Assembly: GCF_014164775.1 (NCBI RefSeq)
Contig: NZ_JACJGB010000002.1
Location: forward strand, 372,001-436,000
Reading direction: 5' to 3'
Origin: Tessaracoccus sp. MC1679
GTDB taxonomy: Bacteria; Actinomycetota; Actinomycetes; Propionibacteriales; Propionibacteriaceae
Length of the DNA stretch: 64,000 bases
Of this stretch, positions 39,186-48,023 are shown piece by piece. A program made the translations under genes and the position numbers. The stretch's first letter is position 1; each line of letters opens with the position of its first letter. The notes under the pieces are model-generated. The model saw nothing but the letters and a program-made list of their open reading frames with translations, was not told where the DNA came from and did not search any database.

Positions 39186-39899
39186 CTAGCTCGAGGCCAC
39201 CAGCCCGGTCTCGTAGGCGATGATGACCGCCTGGACCCGGTCCCGCACTCCGAGTTTGGTCAGAATGCTGCCGACGTGGGTCTTGACCGTGGCCGGGGAG
39301 ACGCCGAGGTGTGACGCAATCTCCGCGTTCGTCAGGCCCCGCGCCACGTGGGCCAGGACGTCGAACTCGCGCTCGGTGAGACTGGCCAGGCGCGGATGTC
39401 GACGTATCTGGTCCCTGTCCGCGCTGGGGAGTGGGAGCTGCTGGGCGTACTTCTCCAGGAGTCGCTTGGTGATCCGCGGCGAGAGGACGGCATCGCCGGC
39501 GGCGACGGCACGGACGGCTGAGATCATCTCTGCGGGCAGGGCGTCCTTGAGCAGGAATCCACTTGCGCCCGCCCGCAACGCCGCGTAGACGTACTCGTCC
39601 AGGTCGAACGTGGTGAGGATCAGCACTCGCGAGGCAGGGACCTGTTCGGTGATCAACGCGGTGGCCTGGATCCCGTCGCGTCCCGGCATCTGCACGTCAA
39701 GGAGGACAACGTCTGGACCGAGCTGGTGGGCGAGGGCGACCGCGGTGTCGCCGTCACCAGCTTCACCTACCACCTCGAGATCCTGCTGCGACTCCAGCAC
39801 AAGACGGAAACCCATCCGGACGAGCGCCTGGTCGTCGACCAGCAGCACCCGGATGGGGTTGGGGACGGGACGTGATGCGGGGTCGGAATGGTCGTTCAT
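39186..39899 (-). CDS. NarL/LuxR-family response regulator
   Basis: A 237-residue regulator. The receiver domain begins IRVLLVDDQALVRMG; the phosphoacceptor Asp is in DVVLLDVQMPG and the switch Thr/Lys are in ILTTFD and FLLKDA. The LuxR-type HTH is LTEREFDVLAHVARGLTNAEIASHLGVSPATVKTHV. A longer than usual linker (residues ~140-175) joins them. It overlaps the kinase gene by a few bases (ATG within its stop region) and lies opposite an ABC transporter that it probably controls. Confidence 0.92.
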   Translation of the reverse strand: MNDHSDPASRPVPNPIRVLLVDDQALVRMGFRLVLESQQDLEVVGEAGDGDTAVALAHQLGPDVVLLDVQMPGRDGIQATALITEQVPASRVLILTTFDLDEYVYAALRAGASGFLLKDALPAEMISAVRAVAAGDAVLSPRITKRLLEKYAQQLPLPSADRDQIRRHPRLASLTEREFDVLAHVARGLTNAEIASHLGVSPATVKTHVGSILTKLGVRDRVQAVIIAYETGLVASS

Positions 39900-41143
39900 C
39901 AGCTCTCCTCCTCGTAGTGCAGCGTGGTGGTGACCTGCCAGCCTGCCGACGTTGGCCCTGTGGTCACCGTCCCACGGAAGGCGGCCGCCCTCTCCCGGAT
40001 CCCCGCCAGGCCGTACCCGGCACCGGTGGGCTCCGTCTCGCCGCGGCCCCGTGCATTGACGACCACGATCGTCACATGATCCTGCGCCCTGTCCAGACGA
40101 ACCTGGACGCGTCCGCTGTCAGGGGCATGCCGCAGCACGTTGGTGAGGCACTCCTGGACAACCCTGAAGACCGCGTGGCGGAGGTGCGGGTCCTTCGGGA
40201 GCGCCGGACCCCGCTCCACGAGAACGACCGGCAACCCTGCCTTGTCGAACGTCTCCACCAGGGCGGGAAGAGTGTCAGCGGCCGGTCGCTCGTGGGCGGT
40301 GCCCGCCGCGTCAGCCCCCGGCGGAGCGGGCTGCTCGTCGCGCAGCAGGCCGACGATGCGCCTCATGTCGGCCAATGCCGCCCGGCCCGTGCTGCTGAGT
40401 TCGTCCAGGGCCTCGCGCGCCCGGTCCGGGCGGTTGTCGAAGGACGCGGCTGCACCGTGGGCGAGAGCCACCATCACCGCCACCGAGTGCGCGACGACGT
40501 CGTGCATCTCCCGGGCCATCCGCGTGCGCTCGGCCGCCGCGGCCAGCTGCTCGCGCTGCTCCTGCTCGAGCGCGAGTTGCCGGGCCCGCTCCTCCAGGGC
40601 AGCCACCTGTCCCCGGTGCCCCCTCACGGTGAGCCCCAGCGCGAGGGCAACGACCGTGACCAGCACCAGTCCCACCATCGTGGTCAGCAAAAGCTCCGAC
40701 GAGCCTGGAGGCTCAGCGCCGACGGGTGGCCGCAGCCTCGCCAGGTAGGTCACGAATGCCGCCCCGAGGGCGGCCGCCCACGTTGCCCAGGTCACGGCAG
40801 GTGGGCGTTGCGTCGCGACGCCGTAGACCGCGAAGGCCACGCCGAGCTCCGAGGCAACCGGATCACCGGTGACGACCGCTGTCACCACGAGCACCGCGAC
40901 ACTCACCGCGAGCACGACCAGCGGGGCGCGACGGCGGAACAGGAGGGCCGCCGACTGGATGACGGATCCGGCCACCGCGACCGTCAACTCAGTGGCGGAC
41001 AGGTCGACCCCGGGCGCGGTGCTGGTCACGGCGGCCAGCACCAGCAGCGTGCCGGCGCTCAGCAGGTCCATCCGTCGCGGGGAGGCGGTCAGCCAGGCGC
41101 GCGCCCGCGCCGTCGTCGGGCTGGACGCCGTCGATTCGGTCAT
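39899..41143 (-). CDS. Sensor histidine kinase (HPK7/NarX-DesK type)
   Basis: A 414-residue membrane kinase. Five or six hydrophobic segments cover residues ~20-175. The dimerisation domain has the phospho-His in RMAREMHDVVAHSVAVM near residue 210. The ATPase domain carries ECLTNVLRHAPDS (N box) and GAGYGLAGIRERAAAF (G box). Without an extracellular sensor loop it probably senses the membrane itself. It forms an operon with the response regulator and is divergent from the ABC transporter at 41419. Confidence 0.9.
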   Translation of the reverse strand: MTESTASSPTTARARAWLTASPRRMDLLSAGTLLVLAAVTSTAPGVDLSATELTVAVAGSVIQSAALLFRRRAPLVVLAVSVAVLVVTAVVTGDPVASELGVAFAVYGVATQRPPAVTWATWAAALGAAFVTYLARLRPPVGAEPPGSSELLLTTMVGLVLVTVVALALGLTVRGHRGQVAALEERARQLALEQEQREQLAAAAERTRMAREMHDVVAHSVAVMVALAHGAAASFDNRPDRAREALDELSSTGRAALADMRRIVGLLRDEQPAPPGADAAGTAHERPAADTLPALVETFDKAGLPVVLVERGPALPKDPHLRHAVFRVVQECLTNVLRHAPDSGRVQVRLDRAQDHVTIVVVNARGRGETEPTGAGYGLAGIRERAAAFRGTVTTGPTSAGWQVTTTLHYEEES

Positions 41144-41267
41144 GACAAGCCTTGCGGTGGGTGCGGGTCGATTCGGGAGCTGTCCCCAACCATCCTCTCA
41201 GACCCTTCCGGGGCGGGCGGGGTCCGACGGGGAACCGGCCTGGAGGGGTACCCCCGTCAAGCCCGCG

Positions 41268-41283
41268 TCCACCTCCAGGTGGA
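41268..41283 (+). promoter_or_regulatory. Perfect inverted repeat between kinase and ABC genes
   Basis: TCCACCT-CC-AGGTGGA has 7-bp perfect arms and lies 135 bp before the ABC ATPase start. LuxR-type dimers bind such symmetric sites; it is a candidate site for the adjacent response regulator. Confidence 0.4.
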
Positions 41284-41418
41284 GACCCTGGCCCGGGAGG
41301 CGTAGGTGCGGCCGGGTGAAGCACGGCCCCCGGGGCGATGTGTGCCGCGGGCCATCGCCGTAGCGTCGAAGTACACGGTGGCCGCCCCCTGCGCCACCCG
41401 GTTCCACGAAGGAGAATG

Positions 41419-42339
41419 ATGATCGAAGCGCGAGGGCTCACCAAACGCTACGGGGACAAGACGGCTGTCGACGGTGTGTCGTTCCAGGTGCGGCCGGGGA
41501 CGGTGACCGGCTTCCTGGGCCCCAACGGCGCGGGCAAATCAACCACGATGCGCATGATCGTGGGCCTCGACCGGCCGACGGCGGGTTCAGTCACCGTCAA
41601 CGGCAAGCCCTACGCCGCCCACGCGGCTCCGCTGCGGGAGGTGGGGGTGCTGCTCGACGCCAGAGCCGTGGACACCGCCCGAAGCGCCTACCACCACCTG
41701 CGCGCCATGGCCGCCACCCACGCCATCCCGTCACGTCGCGTCCGCGAGGTGATCGGGATGACCGGGCTCGACGCCGTGGCCGACAAGCGGGTGGGCGGGT
41801 TCTCCCTGGGCATGGGTCAGAGGCTGGGGATCGCCGCCGCCCTGCTGGGCGACCCGGAGACGCTCATCCTCGACGAGCCGGTCAACGGACTCGACCCCGA
41901 GGGCGTGAAGTGGGTCCGCACGATGGTGCGGCAACTGGCAGCTGAAGGACGGACGGTCTTCATCTCGTCGCACCTGATGAGCGAGATGTCCCAGACCGCC
42001 GATGAACTCCTCGTGATCGGCCGCGGGAGGATCATCGCCTCCGGCCCCATCCGCGACGTGATCGCCTCGGCAACCCAGACAGTCGTCCGGGTGGTCGCCC
42101 CTCGCGGGGCGAGCGTCGCAGAACTCCTCGCCACGAACGGGGCGACCGTCACCACACTGGGGCCCACCCAGTTGTCCGTCGAGGGGCTGAGTTGCGCGCA
42201 GATCGGCGACCTCGCCGCAGGTCAGGGACTGGCCCTGCACGAACTGACACCCCAACATCCCTCACTCGAGGACGCCTACCTCTCCCTCACCCGCGACGAG
42301 GTCGAGTACCAGACAACGACCACGAAGGAACTCCGATGA
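41419..42339 (+). CDS. ABC transporter ATP-binding protein (DRA/bacitracin-type)
   Basis: A 306-residue ATPase. Walker A GPNGAGKST, signature FSLGMGQRLGIAAALLGDPETL (a variant LSGGQ) and Walker B LILDEPVNGLDP are present, with a ~90-residue C-terminal extension. ATGATG at 41416-41421: the second ATG gives the better 4-nt spacing from GGAG. It is coupled by ATGA to the permease. The neighbouring two-component system implies induction by an envelope-active compound. Confidence 0.9.
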   Translation: MIEARGLTKRYGDKTAVDGVSFQVRPGTVTGFLGPNGAGKSTTMRMIVGLDRPTAGSVTVNGKPYAAHAAPLREVGVLLDARAVDTARSAYHHLRAMAATHAIPSRRVREVIGMTGLDAVADKRVGGFSLGMGQRLGIAAALLGDPETLILDEPVNGLDPEGVKWVRTMVRQLAAEGRTVFISSHLMSEMSQTADELLVIGRGRIIASGPIRDVIASATQTVVRVVAPRGASVAELLATNGATVTTLGPTQLSVEGLSCAQIGDLAAGQGLALHELTPQHPSLEDAYLSLTRDEVEYQTTTTKELR

Positions 42340-43169
42340 ACACCGACCTCATCAGCCGCTCCGATTCCACCTCACGGGTGCCGGTCAAACCGGTCTCGTT
42401 CATCCGGGTGCTGCACTCGGAGTGGATCAAGATGTGGAGCTTGCGCTCCACCTACTGGACGGTGGCCGCCACGCTGGTGGCCATGTTGCTGATGGCCGTC
42501 CTGACGGGGTTCGCCGCCACGATGACCGAGGGCGACGGGGGCCCGGACGGGCGGATGGCGATCGGCATGGGCTACACGTTCGCCCAGGTCGTCGTCGCTG
42601 TGCTCGGAGTGTTGACGATCACCGGCGAGTACGGCACCGGCATGATCCGCTCCACGTTCGCCGCGGTCCCCACCAGGCTCTCAGCGCTCGGAGCCAAGGC
42701 GGTTCTCGTGGCCGTCGTCGGATTTCTCCTGGGGATCGCCGGCGTCACGGTGTCCTACCTGGCCAGCTACCCACTGCTCGGCGCTGACGGCGCAGCTCCC
42801 CTCACCGACCCGGAGGTCCAGAGGATCTTCTGGGGAAGCGGGCTGTACCTCGCGGGGGTGGGGCTGCTCGGGCTGGGAATCGGGGCCATCATCCGGCGCA
42901 CCGCGGGCGCGTTGACGCTCACGCTCGCCGTCCTGCTGATGCTCACCAGCCTGTGGCAGCTGCTGATGATGACGTCGGACTGGTTCATTGCGAGCTACCC
43001 GTACCTGCCCGCGATCGCCGGGGAGAGGATCGTCGCGCCCGAGGTCACCGCCGTCGTCGACGGCGCGCCTCAGGCGCTGGGTCCCTGGGCTGGCTTCGGC
43101 GTCTTCATGGCCTACATCGCCGTAACGTTCGTCATCGCGGGATTCCTGCTCCGCAGACGCGACGCCTGA
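42336..43169 (+). CDS. ABC-2 type transporter permease
   Basis: A 277-residue permease with six hydrophobic segments, starting with a ~30-residue polar region (FIRVLHSEWIKMWSLRSTYWT is the typical entry of this family). Contains GEYGTGMIRSTFAAVP, the ABC-2 cytoplasmic coupling loop. Its ATG overlaps the ATPase stop. Together they form an efflux pump of unknown cargo. It converges with the exporter gene 15 bp away. Confidence 0.9.
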   Translation: MNTDLISRSDSTSRVPVKPVSFIRVLHSEWIKMWSLRSTYWTVAATLVAMLLMAVLTGFAATMTEGDGGPDGRMAIGMGYTFAQVVVAVLGVLTITGEYGTGMIRSTFAAVPTRLSALGAKAVLVAVVGFLLGIAGVTVSYLASYPLLGADGAAPLTDPEVQRIFWGSGLYLAGVGLLGLGIGAIIRRTAGALTLTLAVLLMLTSLWQLLMMTSDWFIASYPYLPAIAGERIVAPEVTAVVDGAPQALGPWAGFGVFMAYIAVTFVIAGFLLRRRDA

Positions 43170-43184
43170 GGAGCCAGGCCACGC

Positions 43185-45059
43185 TCACGCCGCGTGGGCG
43201 AGCCCCCCGCCGGCCTCGTCCACGCTGACCTGCTCGGCCCGCTGGCGGGCGGCCAACCTGGCGAGGGCACCGCCCGCGGCGAGCAGCCCCGCGTAGGTGC
43301 CACGCTCCGCGATCCGGCCGGCCTCGAGGACCACCACCTGCTCCGCATGCTCGACGGTGGAGAGGCGGTGCGCGATCGTCAGGGTGGTGCGGCCCTCGGC
43401 CAGCCGGTCGAGGGCCTGCTGGACCTCGGCCTCGGTGGTGTTGTCCAGAGCGCTGGTGGCCTCGTCGAGCACCAGGACCCGGGGGTTGCGCAGGATGGTC
43501 CGGGCGATGGCCAGCCGCTGCTGCTCGCCGCCGGAGAAGCGGTGTCCGCGCGCGCCCACCATGGTGTCCAAACCGTCGGGCAGGCCGGCGATGAGCGCCG
43601 AGATCCGCGCCGACTCCAACACCTCCCACAGGCGGTCCTCAGCGGCAGCCGGGTCAGCAAGGAGGAGGTTCTCCCGGACCGTGGCGTGCACGAGGTAGGT
43701 CTCCTGGCTGACCACGCCGACGATGCCCGCAAGGTCCTCGGGCGCGATGTCACGTACATCAACGCCATCGATGGTGATCCGGCCGACGGAGGGGTCGTGG
43801 AGGCGCGGGATGAGGGCGCCGAGCGTCGACTTCCCGGACCCGGTGGGCCCGACGACGGCGGTGGTGGTGCCGGCGGGGATGGCCAGGTCGATGCCTCGCA
43901 GCACGGGGGCACCGTCGCCGTAGGAGAAGGCGACGCCCTCGAAGCGCACCTCCCCGCGGACCGCCGAGGGGTCCAGGCGGACGGGGCGGGCAGGCGGCTG
44001 GACCTCGGGGACAAGGTCGAGGAATTCGAAGATCCGGCTGAACAAAGCGGTCGCGGTGACCCACTGGACCCCGACATTGAGCAGGCCCATCACGGGCCGG
44101 AACACGCTCGTCTGCAGCGCGGTGAACGCCACCAGCGTGCCGATGGTCATGCCGCCCGAGACCGCGGGGAAGCCGGCGGCGAGGTAGATGGCGGCCGGGA
44201 TGGCCGCGAAGATGATGCCCATCGTCGCCATCCGCCACTGACCGGCGAGCTGCGAGCGCAACTCCAAGCCGACGAGGCGGTCAGAAGACTCGGTGAACAG
44301 CTCCCCGTTGCGGCCGGTGGTGCCGAGCGTCTTGGCCAGCCGGATCCCGGAGACGGACAGCCCCTCCTCCACCTGCGTGTGCAGGGTGGCGAGCTCGCGC
44401 TGGCGCTGGCTGGTGATGTCGCGGCGCAGCAGGGCGACGCGACGGCTGAGGAAGATGGCCGGCGGGAGAACCACCAGGGAGATCAGCGACAGCCGGGGCG
44501 AGAGCGCCACCATGGCGGCGGCGGTGGCGACGGCGGTGGTGAGGTTGGAGGCCACCGACGTGGCGGTGCTGGTCACCACGGACTGCATGCCGGAGATGTC
44601 GTGGGTGAGACGGGACTGGACGTCGCCGCCGCTGGTGCGGGTGAAGAAGCCCAGCGACTGACGCTGCAGGTGGGTGAACAGCGACGTGCGCAGGCTGTGC
44701 ATCACCTGCTGGCCCATCCGGGTGGCGAGCCAGGTCTGGATCACGCCGATGCTGGCCGTGACGGCCGCCACCGCGACCATCGCGCCGGTCAGGAGGCCGA
44801 GCAGGCCGAGGTCCCGGTTGGGGAGGGCGTCGTCGATGACGCCTCGGACGAGGAACGGTTGCGCGAGGCCGACGATCGAGGACGCGCTGATCAGCAGCAC
44901 GACGATGAGGATCGTGAGCTTGTGGGGGGCGAAGAGGGCGGCGACGCGCCGCAGATCGACGGGGTGCTGGGCGAGCTGGCGCTTGTCAGCGGGGTTGACC
45001 CGGGCCGGACCGCGCCCGCCTTCGGACCCGCCGCCGGGTGAAGTGTGGGGTGCTGCCAT
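43185..45059 (-). CDS. ABC exporter, fused membrane and ATPase domains
   Basis: A 624-residue half-transporter of the multidrug/lipid type. Six membrane helices span residues ~45-330. The ATPase has Walker A GPTGSGKST, Q-loop GVVSQETYLVHATV, signature FSGGEQQRLAIAR, Walker B VLVLDEATSALD and the H-loop AHRLSTV. It is likely a homodimer, as no partner gene is present. It is divergent from a MarR regulator, its probable repressor; GGAGG lies 10 nt before the ATG. Confidence 0.9.
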   Translation of the reverse strand: MAAPHTSPGGGSEGGRGPARVNPADKRQLAQHPVDLRRVAALFAPHKLTILIVVLLISASSIVGLAQPFLVRGVIDDALPNRDLGLLGLLTGAMVAVAAVTASIGVIQTWLATRMGQQVMHSLRTSLFTHLQRQSLGFFTRTSGGDVQSRLTHDISGMQSVVTSTATSVASNLTTAVATAAAMVALSPRLSLISLVVLPPAIFLSRRVALLRRDITSQRQRELATLHTQVEEGLSVSGIRLAKTLGTTGRNGELFTESSDRLVGLELRSQLAGQWRMATMGIIFAAIPAAIYLAAGFPAVSGGMTIGTLVAFTALQTSVFRPVMGLLNVGVQWVTATALFSRIFEFLDLVPEVQPPARPVRLDPSAVRGEVRFEGVAFSYGDGAPVLRGIDLAIPAGTTTAVVGPTGSGKSTLGALIPRLHDPSVGRITIDGVDVRDIAPEDLAGIVGVVSQETYLVHATVRENLLLADPAAAEDRLWEVLESARISALIAGLPDGLDTMVGARGHRFSGGEQQRLAIARTILRNPRVLVLDEATSALDNTTEAEVQQALDRLAEGRTTLTIAHRLSTVEHAEQVVVLEAGRIAERGTYAGLLAAGGALARLAARQRAEQVSVDEAGGGLAHAA

Positions 45060-45109
45060 GAGGCATCGACCTCCTGCGAGAAAGGCGTGGAGTGGTTCGC
45101 ACGCATTAC

Positions 45110-45122
45110 TGAGGTTACCTCA
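45110..45122. promoter_or_regulatory. Palindrome TGAGGTTACCTCA, candidate MarR operator
   Basis: Six-bp perfect arms TGAGGT/ACCTCA around one base lie in the 102-bp gap between the divergent exporter and marR genes. Confidence 0.5.
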
Positions 45123-45149
45123 CTATGAGGCTGGAGGGCAACTCTGCAG

Positions 45150-45155
45150 TAGGCT
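45150..45155 (+). promoter_or_regulatory. -10 element TAGGCT, leaderless marR
   Basis: TAGGCT is 6 nt before the ATG at 45162; the palindrome at 45110-45122 lies just above the -35 position. Confidence 0.55.
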
Positions 45156-45161
45156 GGCGAG

Positions 45162-45617
45162 ATGGACACCTCGCACCCGGCTCACGAGCCGCAGGACCTG
45201 GGCTCGCTGTTTCACGCAGCCTTCCGCGGGCTGCGGAGCTCCTGGGCTGACCAGCTCTCGCCGTGGGAGATCACGCCGTTCCAGTGGCGCGCGCTGCACA
45301 CGCTGGCGCGTGCCGACGGCGGCCTGCGCCTCAAGGACCTGGCGGAGCGGCTGCGGATCGCGCCGCGCTCAGCCACCGAGGTGGTGGACCAGCTGGAGTC
45401 TGCAGGCCTCGTCGACCGCACCCCGGACCCGGGCGATCGCCGCGCGGTCATCGTCGCCCCCACCCCGACCGGCCTGGAGATCCACGACGCGGTGATGTCG
45501 CAGCGCAAGGAACGCTCCGAGGAGTACTTCGCGGTGCTGTCGCCGGCCGAGCAGGACCAGCTCGCCGCGCTCCTGACGCTGCTGGCTGGGCCTCATGGGG
45601 AGCATCTCCCGCGGTAA
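45162..45617 (+). CDS. MarR family transcriptional regulator
   Basis: A 151-residue winged-helix repressor. The recognition region is LRLKDLAERLRIAPRSATEVVDQLESAGLV and the wing is RTPDPGDRRAVIVAPTPTG. It is divergently paired with the ABC exporter and probably releases both genes on binding a ligand. A 7-bp hairpin (45628-45647) just after its stop may be a weak terminator. Confidence 0.9.
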   Translation: MDTSHPAHEPQDLGSLFHAAFRGLRSSWADQLSPWEITPFQWRALHTLARADGGLRLKDLAERLRIAPRSATEVVDQLESAGLVDRTPDPGDRRAVIVAPTPTGLEIHDAVMSQRKERSEEYFAVLSPAEQDQLAALLTLLAGPHGEHLPR

Positions 45618-45627
45618 ATCGCCGCCA

Positions 45628-45647
45628 GTGGGCACCTCCCTGCCCAC
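45628..45647 (+). terminator. Weak hairpin after marR
   Basis: GTGGGCA and TGCCCAC form a perfect 7-bp stem around CCTCCC, 10 bp after the stop. Confidence 0.35.
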
Positions 45648-45798
45648 CCCACCATCGCTCCCTGAGGAATCCCGCATCGCGCAGCGATCGTGGGATGTCT
45701 CGAAGGGTCGGATCGCAGGCCGTGAGCAGGACTGGGGCCTGCTGCCCCGCGGCTGGACGCTTCACACCTGCGCCGAGGGTCGCGGCTACGGTTGCGCA

Positions 45799-46694
45799 AT
45801 GGTGTGGACGCGAATACTGCCGGGCGCGACTCTTGTGGTGGCGGTCGTGGCCGGCGTGCTGAAGGCCGGCGGCGCCGTCGTGGCCGGGCATTGGGCCTAC
45901 CTGCTGTGGCTGGTCATCGCCGCGACCCTCGGAGCGAGCCTGCTCTGGTGGGGCGCCAGGGGCTCGACGCCGAAGCCAGGCACCGCACGGACGATCCGGC
46001 GCTGGGCCGCCGCCGCGCTGGGCGCCGGCTTCGCCGCCGCGACCTTCTGGCTGGCGCCGTATCCCGTCGATGTCGAGGACGCGGCGAGCATCGAGAACCC
46101 ACCGGGAGTGGTGCTCACCTCGGACTCCACCTCGATCCGCCTCGACCCCGCCGCCGACGCGGAGCCGCAGGGCGCCGGCGTCGCGTTCATCCCCGGCGCC
46201 CTGGTGGACCCGCGCGCCTACATCCCCCTCCTCACTCCCCTGGCGCAGGCCGGCCACCCCGTCTACATCGCCAAGCCGCCGCTCGGGATCGCCTTCCTCG
46301 CGCCCGGGTGGTCACGCGTGCCGAGGCCGCATTTCCGGACGTCGCTGAATGGGTGGTGGCAGGTCACTCGCTGGGCGGAGCGGTGGGATCACAGCAGGCC
46401 GTCGACGACGGCGCCGCGGGCCTGATCCTGCTCGGGTCGTTCCCCATCGGCGACCTCTCCGGGTCGGACCTGTCCGTGCTCAGCGTGTCGGGGAGGAACG
46501 ACGGCCTCGCCACTCCCGCCGACGTCGACGCGAGCAGGGCGAACCTCCCCGCCGACACCGAGTTCGTCGTGATCGACGGCGGAGTCCACGCCCACTTCGG
46601 GAACTACGGACCGCAGAGCGGCGACGGCACTGCTGAGGTCACCCGCGAGGAGGCCCAGGCCGAAACGGTTGCGGCCATCCTGGAGTTTCTCTGA
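45799..46694 (+). pseudogene. Alpha/beta hydrolase gene broken by a frameshift
   Basis: The N-terminal half reads from ATG 45799: three hydrophobic segments, then GVVLTSDSTSIRL and IPGALVDPRAYIPLL up to KPPLGIAFLAPG near 46305. The reading then continues only in a different frame: VVTRAEAAFPDVAEWVVAGHSLGGAVGS, with the nucleophile elbow GHSLGG, and on to a normal C-terminus at 46694. Adding one base in the CCCGGGTGG run at about 46304-46310 restores one ~298-residue protein. The catalytic Ser and His are only in the second part, so as read the gene is dead, unless this is a sequencing error. Confidence 0.8.
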
Positions 46695-46934
46695 GCGGAT
46701 GCCGGCGTCCTTGGACCTGACCGGCCAACGATCCGAGACGGTAGATCAGCGCGCTCAAATGCAGCCGAGCCATGGACCCGGCGGAGGATTCCGCGGCCTG
46801 CGTTCCTCCAGATCGACCCTCGACCCACTGCAGAGCCAAGAGTGCGATCTAGAGGCACAACGGCCGCGCCGGCCCCTTGACCCCGCCCCCCAGGGGGCTG
46901 ATTGGCTGGGGACCAACGCGGCAGAACCCAGGGG

Positions 46935-46963
46935 TTGACACACAAGCCGAGTGCGTCTAATGT
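46935..46963 (+). promoter_or_regulatory. Consensus promoter of the fructan/oligosaccharide operon
   Basis: TTGACA and TAATGT are separated by exactly 17 bp. It is the best consensus promoter seen in the window. The predicted start (about 46970) falls inside the operator that follows. Confidence 0.75.
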
Positions 46964-46966
46964 CTC

Positions 46967-46980
46967 GTTATACGCATAAC
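46967..46980 (+). promoter_or_regulatory. LacI-family operator O1
   Basis: GTTATACGCATAAC is a 14-nt near-palindrome centred on CG, as LacI-family sites are. It overlaps the transcription start and lies 18 bp before the lacI-family gene, so the regulator probably represses itself and the operon. Confidence 0.65.
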
Positions 46981-46997
46981 CCCCGAGGAGGTGTTCG

Positions 46998-48023
46998 ATG
47001 GAGAACCAGCCCACCATGAACGATGTCGCCGCAGCCGCCGGCGTGTCGCAGGCCACGGTATCCATGGTGCTCAACGGGACCCAGTCCGGGCGTGTCTCCG
47101 CCGCCACCGCCCAGCGCGTCCTCGACGCCGCCAAGGATCTCGGCTTCCGGACCAACGTCCACGCCAAGGTCCTCCGCGAGGGCAAGTCGCGATTGATCGG
47201 CCTCATCGGAGACGAGGTGGCCACTACCCCGTTCGCCGGCGAGATGATCCTGGGCGCCCAGCAGGAGGCCTGGCGGCAGGGGTACGTGTTGCTCACCGTC
47301 GACACCACCGGTGATCCGCGCCTCGAGAGGGCGGCCATCTCCATGATGCAGTCCTACCGCGTGGCCGGCGTGATCTACGCGTCCATGTATCACCGCCGCT
47401 TCGAGCTCCCAGCCACGCTGGCCGCGACCACCACCGTCTGCGTGAACTCGCAGGACCTGACCGGCTCGGTCACCAGCATCTTCCCCGACGAGGTGGCCGG
47501 TGGCCGCGCGGCCGCCGAGGTCCTCCTCGACGCCGGCCACCGTCGCTTCGCCATGATCAACATCGGCCCCGAGGGCTCGTCGCTCCCCGCCGCCGCCGGC
47601 CGCCTTCAGGGGTTCACCGACGCCCTGGCCGACGCCGGGCTCGTACTGGACCCACGCCAGGTCCGTTACGGCAACGGCGCCTATGAGGACGGGCTCGCGT
47701 TCGGCGCGGAGCTTCTGCGCCAGGCAGACCGCCCCTCCGCCATCTTCTGCGGCAACGACCGCACGGCGCTCGGCACCTACCACGCCGCCTACCAGCTCGG
47801 CCTCTCCGTCCCCGACGATGTCAGCATCGTCGGCTTCGACAACCAGTCACTGTTGACCCCGATGTTCTCCCCGCGCCTCACGACGTTCCAGCTCCCGCTC
47901 GTGGAGATGGGGCGCCTCGCGGTCGCCGAAGTGCTGAGCCGGAGCTCAGCGCCGAAGCGGCTCGCCGTCGAATGTTCCCTTCAGACCCGCGATTCCGTCG
48001 CGCTCGCAAAGGTGCCCGCATGA
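46998..48023 (+). CDS. LacI family transcriptional regulator
   Basis: A 341-residue repressor. The HTH/hinge is TMNDVAAAAGVSQATVSMVLNGTQSGRVSAATAQRVLDAAKDLGF. The periplasmic-binding-like effector domain follows (IGLIGDEVATTPFAGEMILGA; DDVSIVGFDNQSLLTPMFSPRLTT). AGGAGG lies about 8 nt before the ATG. It is the first gene of the uptake operon, with ATGA overlap to the permease, so regulator and transporter are expressed together. Confidence 0.93.
   Translation: MENQPTMNDVAAAAGVSQATVSMVLNGTQSGRVSAATAQRVLDAAKDLGFRTNVHAKVLREGKSRLIGLIGDEVATTPFAGEMILGAQQEAWRQGYVLLTVDTTGDPRLERAAISMMQSYRVAGVIYASMYHRRFELPATLAATTTVCVNSQDLTGSVTSIFPDEVAGGRAAAEVLLDAGHRRFAMINIGPEGSSLPAAAGRLQGFTDALADAGLVLDPRQVRYGNGAYEDGLAFGAELLRQADRPSAIFCGNDRTALGTYHAAYQLGLSVPDDVSIVGFDNQSLLTPMFSPRLTTFQLPLVEMGRLAVAEVLSRSSAPKRLAVECSLQTRDSVALAKVPA

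Larger units (their letters stand above)
46695..46997. other. 303-bp region between hydrolase and LacI gene
   Basis: No ORF with homology is present. The distal end contains the LacI promoter and operator (46935-46980). The remainder shows only minor palindromes (for example GGCGGAGGATTCCGCGG near 46778). Confidence 0.5.

Noticed and set aside
46300-46312. Programmed ribosomal frameshift in the hydrolase gene
   Set aside because: There is no slippery heptamer, Shine-Dalgarno-like stimulator or downstream pseudoknot, and the family has no such mechanism. A simple one-base loss explains the data.
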